Below are positions 22,600-33,150 of a DNA stretch of 64,000 bases, piece after piece. The stretch is from Lepiota brunneoincarnata (lineage: Eukaryota > Basidiomycota > Agaricomycetes > Agaricales > Agaricaceae). The translations under genes and the position numbers were made by a program. The notes under the pieces were generated by a model. It had not been told where the DNA came from. It ran no database searches and was given only the letters and a program-made list of their open reading frames with translations. The stretch lies in assembly GCA_023014365.1 (NCBI GenBank), contig JAEBUN010000044.1, positions 1-64,000 on the forward strand. The letters are read 5' to 3'. Numbering within the stretch: position 1 is the stretch's first letter; each line of letters begins with the position of its first letter.

Positions 22600-22867
22600 T
22601 CCAAACACAACATGCAAAAGAAAACTGCCTCTCTGTGTAGCCATCACTATGTCCTTGAACCTCTCCCCACCAGAAGATCTGGCTTACCTACTCATCTTTG
22701 TCTTCACCTCCACCACCACCCTCATTGCCTACAGAATCATAACCCTAGAACTCAAATGCATCACATGCCCCTGCCACTGCTGTGTTGTCAGATCGTGGAA
22801 CCTGTATTCAGGAATATCCATCATCGCCACCCAATTTTTCATCCTTCTAGCAATAATCAATTGCTAG
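22600..22867 (+). CDS. Hydrophobic leader ORF before gag, family D
   Basis: An open frame ending at TAG 22865-22867, 12 bases before the Gag ATG. It has two likely membrane segments (AYLLIFVFTSTTTLIAYRI at about 22683-22739, and ISIIATQFFILLAII at about 22815-22859) joined by a CxxCPCHCC loop. The same frame is open in the copy at 63342 up to the window end. By eye the differences between the copies fall 13, 7 and 2 times on third, first and second codon positions, which suggests past selection on this frame. The start is unresolved: the less decayed copy has no in-frame ATG, so a spliced or non-ATG start must be considered. An overlapping frame from ATG at 22612 is also open but fits the substitutions worse. 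No family is recognised. Confidence 0.45.
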
Positions 22868-22879
22868 ACAACTATCACC

Positions 22880-24012
22880 ATGTCTTCCAAGAAATTCTCA
22901 GCCCAAGAATCTCCATCACCTCCCCCTCCCAAATCAAGAAGCAGAATCTCAGGACCAGGAATCCAAAACCCTGATCTCAATGGGTTTGAGGAGGCCTAAT
23001 TCCTTTGGGGTTTGTGCAGTGGCTATTTGTATTTGTCTGGGGGATGGCGGTGGTGGTGTTGGTGGTTGCAGCAGTTGTGCAGGTGGTGCTGGTAGGGCTA
23101 AGGGTTGTGTGGGTGTGGGTAATGTGGGTGGTTGTGAATTGGGTTCTGATTTGTTATCATCTGTGATGTAGATGTCTGAGCCATCATCTACTGGGATTTT
23201 TCCTAGGTTGAGTTCAACAAAGGCTTCATGTCTTGTAAGGAGATTTTCTTCAGAACCTGTGAGTTCTCTTGGTTGTTGTACTGCATGTTGGAGTCTTTTG
23301 AGTTCGAATGGATTGAGTTGGTTTGCAATGATATCGTGTTTTTCTTGTTCTTTGCATTGTCTTTGTCTTTCGGCTAGTGCGGCAGAGACACTTGATGATG
23401 TTGATGCACGTGGAGTAGGTGAATCAAATGGGGATGGAGGATGAAACAGCAATGGTGGTTGAGTGGATCATGGTGTAAGGTTTCTTCTGCCTTTGATGGA
23501 ACCAGAAGATTATTTGAAGATTGGATCTTCCAATGCAAAGTTTATGTGCTTGCCAATGTGACCACCCACAACACTGACCTTGCCAGAACATTGTTTGTTC
23601 TATCAACAATGCAATCAGGAGATGCCTGAGCCTGGGCCAGACAATACCTCCATGAGAGGAATGCCCAAACTCAAGCAGGACAACCAATAGCCATGGAAAC
23701 ATGGGACAATTTCACTGCCTGACTCAGAACTGACTTCACCCTGGCAGACAAACATGTGTATGTGCACACCAAACTCCAAACCCTGCACCAAGCAGGCAAA
23801 CCAATGACTGAGTTCAATGCTCATTTCAAAGAACTCATCCATCAATCCAGACTCACTGAGGATTGCACCTTAATCAATCTTTATCACAAGGCAATTGACT
23901 GCCAAATTGCTATGAAAATTGATGAATCAGAAAACCCCCCAACCACCATCACCACTTGGTATACCTGAGCCAATAAACTTGATGACAACTTCCACCACAT
24001 CAATGCCCTATA
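22880..24012 (+). pseudogene. Gag of family-D element, truncated
   Basis: Starts at a good-context ATG (ACCATGT) with MSSKK and a Pro/Ser-rich basic segment. It runs into stops at 22999, is unreadable across about 23000-23450, then resumes with a gypsy Gag core: FEDWIFQCKVYV (about 23511), RTLFVLSTM, WARQYLHERN, METWDNF, KPMTEFNAHFKELIHQSRL (about 23800-23856). Four TGA or frame lesions occur within that core. The family-F LTR truncates it at 24015 just after INALYGE. There is no protease or pol. Confidence 0.7.
22949..23452 (-). CDS. Antisense 167-codon ORF over gag N-terminus
   Basis: A clean minus-strand frame exactly where the plus-strand Gag frame is closed. The order is a Ser/Thr-rich start, a charged helix (AERQRQCKEQEKHDIIANQ, then FELKRLQHAVQQ), an acidic segment (VDDGSDIYITDDN) and a long Pro-rich tail. 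It has no known domain. Either a piece of Gag was inverted here, or the family carries an antisense gene, as family A does. The corresponding part of the second D copy lies outside the window, so the two cannot be told apart here. Confidence 0.4.
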   Translation of the reverse strand: MLFHPPSPFDSPTPRASTSSSVSAALAERQRQCKEQEKHDIIANQLNPFELKRLQHAVQQPRELTGSEENLLTRHEAFVELNLGKIPVDDGSDIYITDDNKSEPNSQPPTLPTPTQPLALPAPPAQLLQPPTPPPPSPRQIQIATAQTPKELGLLKPIEIRVLDSWS

Positions 24013-24015
24013 TGG

Positions 24016-25315
24016 TGAAAAGGTGGAAACGTTCATGGGTTTTAATATAGATAAAGGGTTTGTTCTCACTAAGCTTAGTTGAAATTCAATAAGCTTAAGT
24101 TAATACAAGTAGTATGAGATAGATAATGAACAGTTTCATCTTTTAGGGTGTTCTGGGGGTGCATTCTGACAGCAAAATTCAAGAGAATAGTGTTTTTAGA
24201 GGTTAACAAACAGCCATTGAAGTTATCTTAGCCATACAGTGCAACAGTGAAAGGACAATCCCTGTCAATTCAAAGCATGGGGTCTCTAGTCTCTGGTCTC
24301 TGGTCTCTGAACTCTGTTCTCTGTCTCTGTCTCTGTCTCTAGCACTCTGGGACTCTAAACTCTGGACTCTGTTCTCTGTCTCTGTCTCTGGGTTGGTCAA
24401 CAACCAAAGAAATCACACTTAATGACACACACTAAGTAGTCCTCTGAAACTGTTCTTGATCATGGCTTGCAGACTTGTGTGTGGAAGTGGGGGTGAGACC
24501 TCTTGCTTCTCCACAAACAAGCATGACTGTATTTATATTGTTTAGATACATACAAGAGATAGTAAATATGAAATAGAAAACAATAAGCTTAATTGTTACA
24601 GGTACTGCAGAATATTTTGGAAGGTTTAGCAGCATTTCTACCTTGCCCTGGGTTATGGGTTTTTCTCTGATTGACAAATGGCAATCCAGCCAGACATGTT
24701 CTGTGCTTGTCTGCATTATTCTGCATCCATGTGAGCACATTAAGCCTCTGGATCAATTATGATCAGAATGTATGGTGTATGGACAATCTCTTGATCCATT
24801 GTAATTAATCTCAGTTAGGCAATATGTCAAGGTGCTGGGACCCACAAAGCACTCATTAATTATGAGTCTTTGATATTTCTAGGGTTTTGGGCATTGGGTG
24901 TCACCTCCCAAACGTTGGATGTTCTGTTCTGTGGTCCAGTCATCATTATTGGGCTTGTCATAGACATGATACACCTGCAACAGCCATTATGTACATTCTT
25001 TGGGTTCAAGCAAATCCGAGTTCATCATAAAACTGCTTGTAAGGTCCCTTGATGCAACCGGAGTATACTCAATAGGCTATGTAGAGTCCTGAATCCCTCC
25101 AGAGAGCATTCTGATAGCTTGGTTCACTAAGCTTAGTGGTAATGAACTGGTTTGAACACTTCCGAGGCTTGAATATCCTCAATTTGGTTGAATTGGCTAC
25201 TATGGGACATAGTACCAATCCTCTATAGAGTTCTTTAATGATATAGCCAATGATTCTATGTAGAGAATTGTTCTGGAGTACAGAATTCAGGTATAGGTGT
25301 GAAATCAGTGTATCA
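24016..25315 (-). repeat. Family-F LTR, reverse copy with adjacent PPT
   Basis: A 1300-bp reverse-complement copy of 16579-17871. On the minus strand it starts TGATACACTGATTTC and ends CCTTTTCA, inserted in family-D Gag. Immediately upstream on that strand (25316-25326) is TTAGGGGGAGA, a typical polypurine tract, so this should be a 3' LTR whose internal region would lie at higher coordinates. No pol gene is recognisable there, only tandem repeats, so the body has been deleted or replaced. Confidence 0.65.
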
Positions 25316-25439
25316 TCTCCCCCTAACCAATTGCTGACTGTCCTCAGTCATTATCTCCTTCAAATTTGCAGTATCTGAGTCTCTCTGATGTGCTTTATGT
25401 TCTAGGACATTCACCAGCTTTGAGAGTGGGCATGATGAA

Positions 25440-25600
25440 TTTGCCACCACCGCTACCACACTACCGCACATGTGTGTCACAGTAGTGTCACAGTAATTTG
25501 GCGGTAATGTGCGGTAATGTGTGGTAATGTACAGTAATGTGTGGTAATATGTGGTAATGTGTGGTAGTGTGCAATCATGTGCAGTAATGTGGCAAAAATT
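25440..25600. repeat. Minisatellite, GTAATGTGTG-type
   Basis: About a dozen degenerate ~11-bp units (GTAATGTG(T/C)G G) between 25480 and 25590, preceded by CACAGTAGTGTCACAGTAAT. The word set is shared with the arrays at 34145-34672 and 50090-50414. Confidence 0.75.
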
Positions 25601-25929
25601 GAGCCTGGGCCCAAGCTGGCCAGGGCCTGCCCTAAAAGACTTTGATTTCTGGTAAGGTGCCAAGTGACACATCAAATTTGAGGTTGCCCAATCCCTAGTC
25701 AACATAGTTTACTGTTAAGACAACAATGGTAACTGATCATTTTCAATCCCCTAACCTTCATTCTTAATTAATGAAAAGATCATTGGCAAATGCTTTTGCA
25801 ATAGTCAGTCTTGAGTCAATCCAAGAATTTCACCTCTAGTGACTCAATACCACATCCCCCAACTATTCCATTAATCATAAGAGGAGCATCAATGACTAGG
25901 TTCAGGACATGCCAGTCTTCCCCCAGCTA

Positions 25930-26600
25930 TCTATCAAGAAGTATACTAGACAGGGTCACATATGGTCCCAGCGTTCAACCTCCCTAATTCCCAAAATGAT
26001 GGTACTCACTTACTTGACCAGCCAGTACACTTGGCCTGACTGCCCGTTAATGCTTCCCCTTCATAGAGTAGGAAAGCTGACTTGCTTGGTCCCATTATAT
26101 CAAATTGGACACAAGGCATGAAAGCTGGTGTCCACCTGTAGTGACAATGGGGTGGAACTCTAATAAATGGCAGTGGCTCAACCATTGGGAGGCATATTAG
26201 ACAGGGTCACAAATGGTCCCAGCTTTCAACCTCCCTAATTCCCAAAATGAAGGTACTCACCTACTTGACCAGTCAGTGCGCTTGGACTGGCTGCCCATTC
26301 ATGTCCCCCCTTCATATAGCAGCAATGCTGGCTTATCCCAAGATGGTGAGTCCCTCAGCCATCAGGGGGCATACTAGACAGGGTCACAAATGGTCCCAGC
26401 TTTCAACCTCCCTAATCCCCAAAATGAAGGTACTTGCCCACTCGACCAGTCAGTGCACTTGGCCTGACTGCCCATTCATGCTTCCCCTTCATATAGTAGG
26501 AAAACTGACTTACTTGGTCCCATTATATCAAATTGGATGCAAGGTGTGAAAGTTGGTGTCCACCAATTGACATTCCCTAGGGAAGGGTGTACAACAATTG
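25930..26600. repeat. Three tandem ~180-250-bp units
   Basis: Three units begin with a CATA(C/T)TAGACAGGGTCACA core at about 25942, 26194 and 26371 (periods ~252 and ~177). They share the blocks TTCAACCTCCCTAAT and GACTGCCCATTCATG. The middle unit is shorter. Open frames here are repeat artefacts. No gene is recognised between 25700 and 27150. Confidence 0.7.
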
Positions 26601-26759
26601 GGCAGCACTCTGGTAAGTGGCAGTGGTTCAACCAGAGACATAGATAAACTAAAGAAATTACTACAAAATTCAAGAGCCTCAACCAATGCACAAAAATAAA
26701 GGTGGTGGCTCAATTGGTAGCACAGGAAAACTAGAAAAAAAGGCTACAAAATCTAACAG

Positions 26760-27120
26760 GCTCTAACTAATTCAGGTCTATTTGTGAACTCATGCAGTGG
26801 CTTAATTGAATGAATAGTAGTTGAATAGTCACGAAAGGTCAGTAGCAGCTCAACCAGGCAAATGGTGGCTGCAACAGTAGAGAATTCAAGTATACATATG
26901 CTACTATTCAGACAACTTGAATTTCCTGACCATTCCAGCCACTGCTGACCTTTCATGACTATTCAGCTGCCATTCAGTCAGTCAAGCAGCTGGATGGCTT
27001 GACACATGCACATATAGATATATTCTGCTAGTCAGATGACATGAATTTCCTGAGTGTTCTAGCCATCGTTCACCCGGTTGAGCCACCGCAGACCTTTCTT
27101 GACTATTTAGCTGTTGTTTT
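26760..27120. repeat. 144-bp repeat units, left side of DIRS/Ngaro element
   Basis: About one unit in reverse orientation (26760-26890) followed by two partial forward units (26890-27120) of the repeat found at 32660-33010 and 36600-37450. Diagnostic words are AGTCAGTCAAGCAGCTGGA, TATAGATATATTCT and GACCTTTCTTGACTATT. They precede the Gag gene and match repeats beyond the recombinase gene, as expected for split direct repeats of Ngaro-type elements. Confidence 0.7.
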
Positions 27121-27357
27121 GTGGCTCTATTACATAACAAGGTACAAGTAGAGGGTTAGAGCTTAGTCTTTGGGTGAACATCTGGTGTGGCATGTGTCTG
27201 TTTTCTTCTGTGCCACAACAATGTTTGACATCATTCAACAAGCAGTGCTGTACTGCTCCTGCTCCTTTTTCTTCAATTCATCTATCTATTCACAACCCAA
27301 TCACAATCATTTTCATCCTATCCTTACTCTCATCAGTCCTTTCTTTTCTCACACTCC

Positions 27358-29275
27358 ATGCCTTGTATCGAAAGAGACCCAGGTCTCGAAACCTGCCCAG
27401 ACTTTGCCAGTCCACATTACAATCTCCTCTGTACCCTCATAGTCAATACAGGTGCTACCGACAAGGAAGCTGCAACACAGCTAGCAAATGCTTGGCATCA
27501 GGAGAACCAGTTGAGGAGAGATATTTGGAACCAACAAGTCAAGGAGGATCAACAAGCTGCAAATGAGGTGGAGCACCTTGCTAGGGAGCATGAACAAGAA
27601 GAACAGGACACTGCCTGCTGTGAACGTGAGAAGAAAAGGCCGAAGATCAATGACTTTGATACCAGCTCCTCTGTTGGCTCATACATCACTCCTCAACCCT
27701 CCACTTATGCCATCAATAAGCTTGAAAACTTTGAATATGTCAAACTATTCTACTTCACTCAAGAAGGATGCCTCAATGTGCTAAGCAACCAACGCACAGA
27801 AGCTGATGACACATATGGACTTTCCAAGGTCAGAGATATTGTCTCATTCCAATCCATTGCTGCTGTTCGAGCCTTGAAGCATGTCATTCAAGATGTAGAC
27901 CTCACATGGAGTCAATTGACATATGTGAAGACCAGCTACCTTCAACACCTTGGAACAGCAGGGTGGCCTCAAAAGCATGTTGATGCCCTTGCTCACTTCT
28001 TCATCGCTCTCAAAGCAAGCTCATTCCATGGCCGATCACATGGCAAAAAAATCCTCATCACATACCAGGCTTGGGTTCGTCACCATTGGCATGACAGGCT
28101 CAAACAAGAAGGCAACCGAGGTTTCAACATTGCCATCATTGGTACCAGCCTGCTCAAAATCGTTTCAAATGAAATCTGGGATGCAGTACATGCAGAGAAC
28201 AAAAGAGAGGTCAGTACTCCCTCCGTCTCTCCCCAAAGCTCGTTTTGCTGACAAAACTTCACTCCTTTCTTCCCCCGTCCTTTCCCCGCATCTCTCGCAC
28301 TGTGCTGGGTTCCTTCCCTCCTTTTGCTACACCTGGACTTCCTGCTACTGTCCATGGTCACCTGCTACACCCGGGCTTTTGCTACACCTGTGGTCTCCAC
28401 ATGCTACACCAGGGCTTATGCTACACCCCCAGTTCTTTACACCTGGACTCCCTGCTACTGTCCATGGTTTGCCTGCTACACCCGGGCTTCGGCTGCACCC
28501 ATGGTTTACACATGCTACACTGGGGCTTTTGCTATGCCCACAGTTCTCTACACATGTATTGGCACCTGTGCCTCACCCATGTTTTCCCCATATGCCAAAC
28601 CTGGGCCTGTGTTTCACCCATGGTTTTTCTCCATATCATCTCTGCTCTGCCTCACTACATCATGTCTACATTGTGTCATTCCCTATTCACTCACTCCTTC
28701 TTTACATGATCCACTTGTATGTATCCCGTTACACCTTCCCGCCCCATCAATGCACCTCAGAATATTGGCACCAGATGCACACCATCCATGAAGCTTTCAT
28801 GTCCACCACAAGCTCTTTCCCTAGTGGTAGCCGTGGTACCAAGCGACATTTTGTAGACCCTGAGCCACCAAGACAGTTCCGAGCAAATCGCTCTCTGTCC
28901 CGTTCTCCCCCGTGCCAGCGTTCCCCTCATAAATGCCGTGCTTACTCCCCAACCTGTGCAGTTTCAGGGCCACAAAAATCTTCTTTTCATATGGGTGCAA
29001 GCTCATGAACCCCATCCGCTTGCACCATTTGCTTGGGGAGACACCATCATGACATTTACAAATGTGCATCAGAAACCTTTTGGAATGGCGAAAAGGTCCA
29101 CTGTCGAAGAAATGAGCAAGGATGCATTATCAATCCAAATGGAACAACAATTTGCTCCGACTGGCAATGTCCACTCAGCTGCACCAGTTCTGGAGCAGGA
29201 CACTGTCATGAATGCTCAGGTTGTGGAAAGATGGATCATGGAGCTCAAGACTGTCCTCAAGCTCAGAAAGAGTAA
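27358..29275 (+). pseudogene. Gag-like protein of DIRS/Ngaro element, with intron
   Basis: Exon 1 (27358-28209) encodes a coiled-coil region (residues ~35-95, QEEQD, KKRPK) and a globular helical part (LTYVKTSYLQHLGTAGWPQKHVDALAHFF broken here into its motifs LTYVKTSYL and HVDALAHFF). A GT-AG intron of ~565 bp (28210-28774) keeps phase 0 at both borders. Exon 2 runs from 28775 with a basic Arg/Ser segment, a TGA at 29006-29008, then CSDWQC..SC and a CCHC knuckle CSGCGKMDHGAQDC (about 29211-29252). The domain order matches the agaricomycete DIRS-type first ORF. The RT frame overlaps the 3' end. The intron holds two ~112-bp tandem units (28331-28554). Confidence 0.7.
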
Positions 29276-29279
29276 AGTG

Positions 29280-31139
29280 TTCACACCCTATCACCATGAG
29301 ACATGGCACTGCCTACTCGTGGAGCATAAGCTTCTCAATAAATACCCTTTGCTCCCACATAGTCTTCAATTTGGATTTGATGCTGGTATCCCCCTAATTT
29401 ATTCAACGTTCACCCCTGATAATAATCCAACTCTACATGTACATTCCAGACAGTACCAGGAAATAGTCGATTGAGAGTTTGGCTCTGGGAGATATATTGG
29501 ACCCCTTTCCAAAAGCGAAGTTGAAGAACTTCTTGGTCCATTCCAGTCTTCACCGTTATCTCTTGTTCCTAAGCCTGGAAAAGTCCAAAAGTATCGAGCA
29601 GTACATAATTTTTCTTTCCCACATTCGCTGCAGGATGGTCTGTCCTTGATTAATTTGTCTATTGACTCTAACCATTTTCCGTGCACTTGGGGTACCTTTG
29701 CCACACTATGCACTCTCATTTGGCACCTCCCTCAAGGCACCCAAGCCTCAATACATGATGTAGCAGAAGCATATTGTACAATCCCAATCCTCCCAGGCCA
29801 ATGGCCTGGCCTCATGGTCAAGCTATGAGATCTGAATCAATTTGCAATCAACACCAATGACAATTTCAGACTCACGTCAGCAGGTGGTGTCCATGGTTCA
29901 GTTGCTGATGCAGGAACTGACCTTTTTCACACATTCAGAATCAGACCCCTTTCCAAATGGGTGGATGATCACATCTTCTTCCAGATTCTATGTGAGCACC
30001 TCCCAGAATACAACGAAATGCGCCATAAGTGGCACAAACAAATTGTCACAAATGGTAGCTGACTACAAGATGGAAGTAGATACTGGTACCAAGGGGAAAC
30101 CATGCCCAATGGGCATGCCATGGAGTTCAATGAAGATGTCAGCTTTCCTTTTCAAGATCTGTCAGTGACTTCCCCCTGGTCTGACCATGATTCCCTTTTC
30201 TTGTACAATGATGATGACATTGATTGTCTCTCAGATGCTTTGGGCATACCATGGGAAAAACCCAAGATAATTCCCTTCACCTTTGCGATTCTGTATCTGG
30301 GTTTCTTATGGGATCTCCAAATGTGAATGGTTTCGATCCCATCAGCAAAGAAAGAAAAGTGCCATGATGCAATTGAGGAATGGGCCTCATGTGCAACACA
30401 TGTCCTCGAAGATGTACAGAAGTTGTACAGAAAGCTCCTGCATGCCTCCCTTGTGGTCCCAAAGGGGCGAGCTTATCTCACCAACCTGGAGGCTATGCTA
30501 GGCTCCCTCAACAACCATCCATTTGTCCCCCACCATGCACCATGCAACACTGCAAATGACCTCAGCTGGTGGAAAGACATCCTCTCCTTGCCAAACCTCT
30601 CCCATCCCATCCCAGGACCATCTCTCCTCATTGACCTGCAAGCATATTCCGATGCCAGCTCTGGTGTCGGCATTGCTATCACCATTGGCAACAAGTGGCA
30701 AGCGTGGAAGCTTCTCCCCAGATGGAAATCAGACACTCATGACATCGGATGGGCAGAAGCAGTTGGATTTGAACTCCTGGTTTGAATGCTCCTCACATCA
30801 AACACTCCAGGATCTCATCTCAAAGTATACGGCAACAACCATGGAGTTGTCGAAGGATGGTGGAAAGGTCGGAGCAAGAACCGACCAACCAACACTGTCT
30901 TCCAAAGAATCCACAAGCTTGCAGATTCTAGCAGCTGCACTATCTACACTCATTATGTCCCAAGCAAGCACAACCCAGTGGACAAACCCTCTTGGGGCAT
31001 CTACCCCTCAACCTCCTACCTCCTTCCCTCAGTCACCATCCCAGATGAACTTGCTCCCTTCATTTCCAACTTCGACACCATGTTGCCAGCTGATCAACAC
31101 AGTCCTGCACCCATGCCCCTCCCCACACCAGCACAATAA
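29280..31139 (+). pseudogene. DIRS-type reverse transcriptase-RNase H
   Basis: One frame can be read for ~620 codons with TGA stops at 29472, 29826, 30060, 30324 and 30783. The motifs are RYIGPLSKSEVEELLGPFQ (about 29487), PLSLVPKPGKVQKYRAVHNF (about 29553), FPCTWGTF, VAEAYCTIPI, the catalytic PLSKWVDDHIFF (about 29950-29985), and KLLHASLVVPKGRAYL of the RT thumb. The RNase H part has AYSDASSGVGIAI (about 30642) and VYGNNHGVVEGWWKGRS (about 30826-30876). It ends after YVPSKHNPVD near 30985-31139. All five stops are TGA and sit where related proteins commonly have Arg, so CGA to TGA deamination is likely. Confidence 0.82.
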
Positions 31140-31392
31140 TACCGAGGCACCCCCAAGTGCCAATCCCCCCTTGTTGGCTCTTGATGCTGGGGTGCAGCAT
31201 TGCTCCATGAAGTGAAAGACAAGTGAAAACCATGGCAGTAGATCCAATACTCTCTGACAGATCCCAGTTTTATCCACTCCCACAGCATACAGCATCAATC
31301 TCTTGCCCCAACCATTGCCACTTTGCCCACACTGCCTTGCTCAAGATTGGCTCTGTCTCTGGAAACCAGAGCAATCATGATCACCACTGGAC

Positions 31393-32414
31393 ATGGAAGG
31401 GAACCTGATCAAACTAACAGACTTGGACATTGAACATATCCTAGATGTGATATCTCAGGCATGGGCAGAAGGCACACAAGAAAGTTACGGCTCAGGTCTC
31501 CTCACTTTTCATGTCTACTGTGACAACAAAGGAATCCCAGAATGGCAGCAAGCACCCACAAGCAAAATCCTTCTCTCTGCCTTTATCTCCAAACTTGTGA
31601 GAGCATATTCTGGTAAAACCACTTCCAATTATGTTTACGGCATTTGAGCCTGGCATGTGCTTCATGGGGTGATGTGGCCGCTAGATGAGCCAGAAATAGA
31701 AGCACTACTCACAGCTGCATCTAAACTTACCCCATCATGGTCGAAACGCAAAAAGTGCTGCCCATATACCCCAGATTACATGGCAAAACTCAAGGAACAA
31801 CTCAATCTACAGGAGCCATTAGACTGCGCAACTTTTGCCTCACTACCTGTTTCTACGCTGCGGGACATGTTGGCAAATTCATGGTAAAACAGCTCAATGG
31901 TTTTGACCCCACCAAACATGTGACCCCCACCAATCTCAAAGATGAGGAAGACCAAAATGGGCTGCATGTCATGGTTCTACATCTGCCATGCACCAAAACA
32001 TCCTCAGAGGGCAAAGATGTAACCTGGGCGTGCCAAGACGGACCAACCAACCCATATGCGGCCCTTGAGAATCACATGCACATCAACCAACCTCCAGCTG
32101 ATGGTCACCTTTTTGCCTACAAGTGGAAGTCGGGTCACTGGGCTTTAACCAAGAGAACATTTATCACTTGCCTAGCTCAGGCTGCCCATGACACTGGTGA
32201 AGAGCCCTTACAAGGTCATGGAATCCAAATCAGGTCCACCCTTGAGTATCTTCTCCAGGGAGTCCTGTTCGAAACAATGAAAGTTATTGGATGGTGGGCA
32301 AGTGATGCTTTCATCCTTTATCTGCGAAAGCATGCACAAATCCTTGCCCCCTACCTACAAGCTACCCCAGAGCTGCATCGCATGATCATCACTGATACAA
32401 TGCAAATTTGCTAG
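31393..32414 (+). pseudogene. Tyrosine recombinase of DIRS/Ngaro element
   Basis: Replaces integrase in this retroelement order. The N-terminal helical domain is at 31393-31645 (TQESYGSGLLTFHVYCD), then a TGA at 31645-31647, core-binding helices to ~31840, a frameshift, and the catalytic domain to 32414. The family active site is R...HxxR...Y. Here the first Arg is His (AGHVGKF, codon CAT at 31866-31868). The HxxR motif reads HGIQ (His 32217-32219, Gln CAA at 32226-32228). The Tyr (FILYLRKHA) is intact at 32319-32321. Both lost Arg codons fit CpG to CpA change. WASDAFILYLRKHAQILAPY near the end is typical of agaricomycete members. Confidence 0.8.
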
Positions 32415-32659
32415 TGCCCCCCTCATGATTGGTAAGCCACATCATCTGCTGCCTAACTTGGTGGGTGCCAAGACTCACTCGACATGTTGCCAGACTCCTT
32501 ACATGTGGGTTTTGCAGCTCATCTCGACCCTTAGACCCTGAGTTGGTTTTCGCTCTGCAGGTTGGGAAGTGCTACATGCTTTCACCCACCTAACTTGCAA
32601 TTCGTACCATCTTCTATATTTCTTATCCACCTTGTAACTTGCTTAGCACCTAGTGAATT

Positions 32660-33010
32660 CTCAAAGACAGTCAGTCAAGTAGCTGGACAACTTCAGACAT
32701 GCACATATAGATATATTCTACTAGTCTAACGACTTGAATCCCTTGAGTGTTCCAGCCGCCGTTCACCTGGTTGAGCCACCACAGACCTTTCTTGACTATT
32801 CAGCTATCATTCAGTCAGTCAAGTAGCTAGGTGACTTCAGACATGCATGTATAGATATATTCTACTAGTCTAATGACTTGAATCTTTTGAGTGTTTCAGC
32901 TGCCGTTCACCTGGTTGAGCTGCAGCTGATCTTTTGTGACTATTCAGCTGCCATTCAGTCAGTCAAGCAGCTGGATGACTTCACAGATCCTTGTATAGAT
33001 ATATTCTGAA
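32660..33010. repeat. 144-bp repeat units, right side of DIRS/Ngaro element
   Basis: Two and a half direct units start with TCAGTCAAG at 32671, 32815 and 32959, exactly 144 bp apart. Each has TATAGATATATTCT, CTAGTCTAA(T/C)GACTTGAATC, GTTCACCTGGTTGAGC and CTATTCAGCT. The third is cut after TATATTCTGAAG at about 33010. Confidence 0.85.
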
Positions 33011-33150
33011 GAGAATACTCGCAAGTCAATTGCTTGACTCTCTTGATATACCTTTATGACTTTCATATTCACTTATTTCTTTAGCTACTGATTGCTTACT
33101 TCACACAGTTGACTTCTGAAAGAATGGGCCAACCAAGACCATAGGTGATA

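Larger units (their letters stand above)
22111..24015 (+). mobile_element. Family-D gypsy element, 5' half
   Basis: Begins with a 397-bp LTR (22111-22507, TGTTATCAGAAG ... CTGGGTAACA) inserted in the KDZ fragment. It continues through a leader frame (to 22867) and Gag (from 22880). It stops at 24015, where a family-F LTR starts in the middle of Gag; no pol follows. The copy at 63342 shares LTR and leader but keeps many more CpGs, so this copy is older or more decayed. Confidence 0.85.
26970..33020 (+). mobile_element. DIRS/Ngaro-type tyrosine-recombinase retroelement
   Basis: A ~6-kb element with Gag (intron-containing), RT-RNase H and a tyrosine recombinase, all on the plus strand, and no integrase or protease. 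This gene set defines the DIRS order. The termini carry the same 144-bp repeat: partial units on the left, two and a half on the right. No methyltransferase follows RNase H, which fits Ngaro more than DIRS proper. Five in-frame TGA stops in RT and lost catalytic residues in the recombinase make it dead. Exact ends are not resolved because the termini lie in repeats. Confidence 0.8.

Noticed and set aside
16579..25315. One large DNA transposon with 1.3-kb terminal inverted repeats
   Set aside because: Each copy has TG...CA ends, the right one has a polypurine tract on its outer side, and the left one has its own flanking ACAG. They are better explained as two LTR insertions in opposite orientation.
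25942..26560. Repeated 60-100-codon frames as a repeat protein gene
   Set aside because: Stops and changing frames between the three units, with unequal unit lengths not divisible into one frame, point to non-coding tandem repeats.
28209..28830. Gene formed by the 28.2-28.8 kb Thr/Pro/Cys-rich frames
   Set aside because: The frames arise from two ~112-bp tandem units inside the predicted Gag intron, and no frame is favoured.
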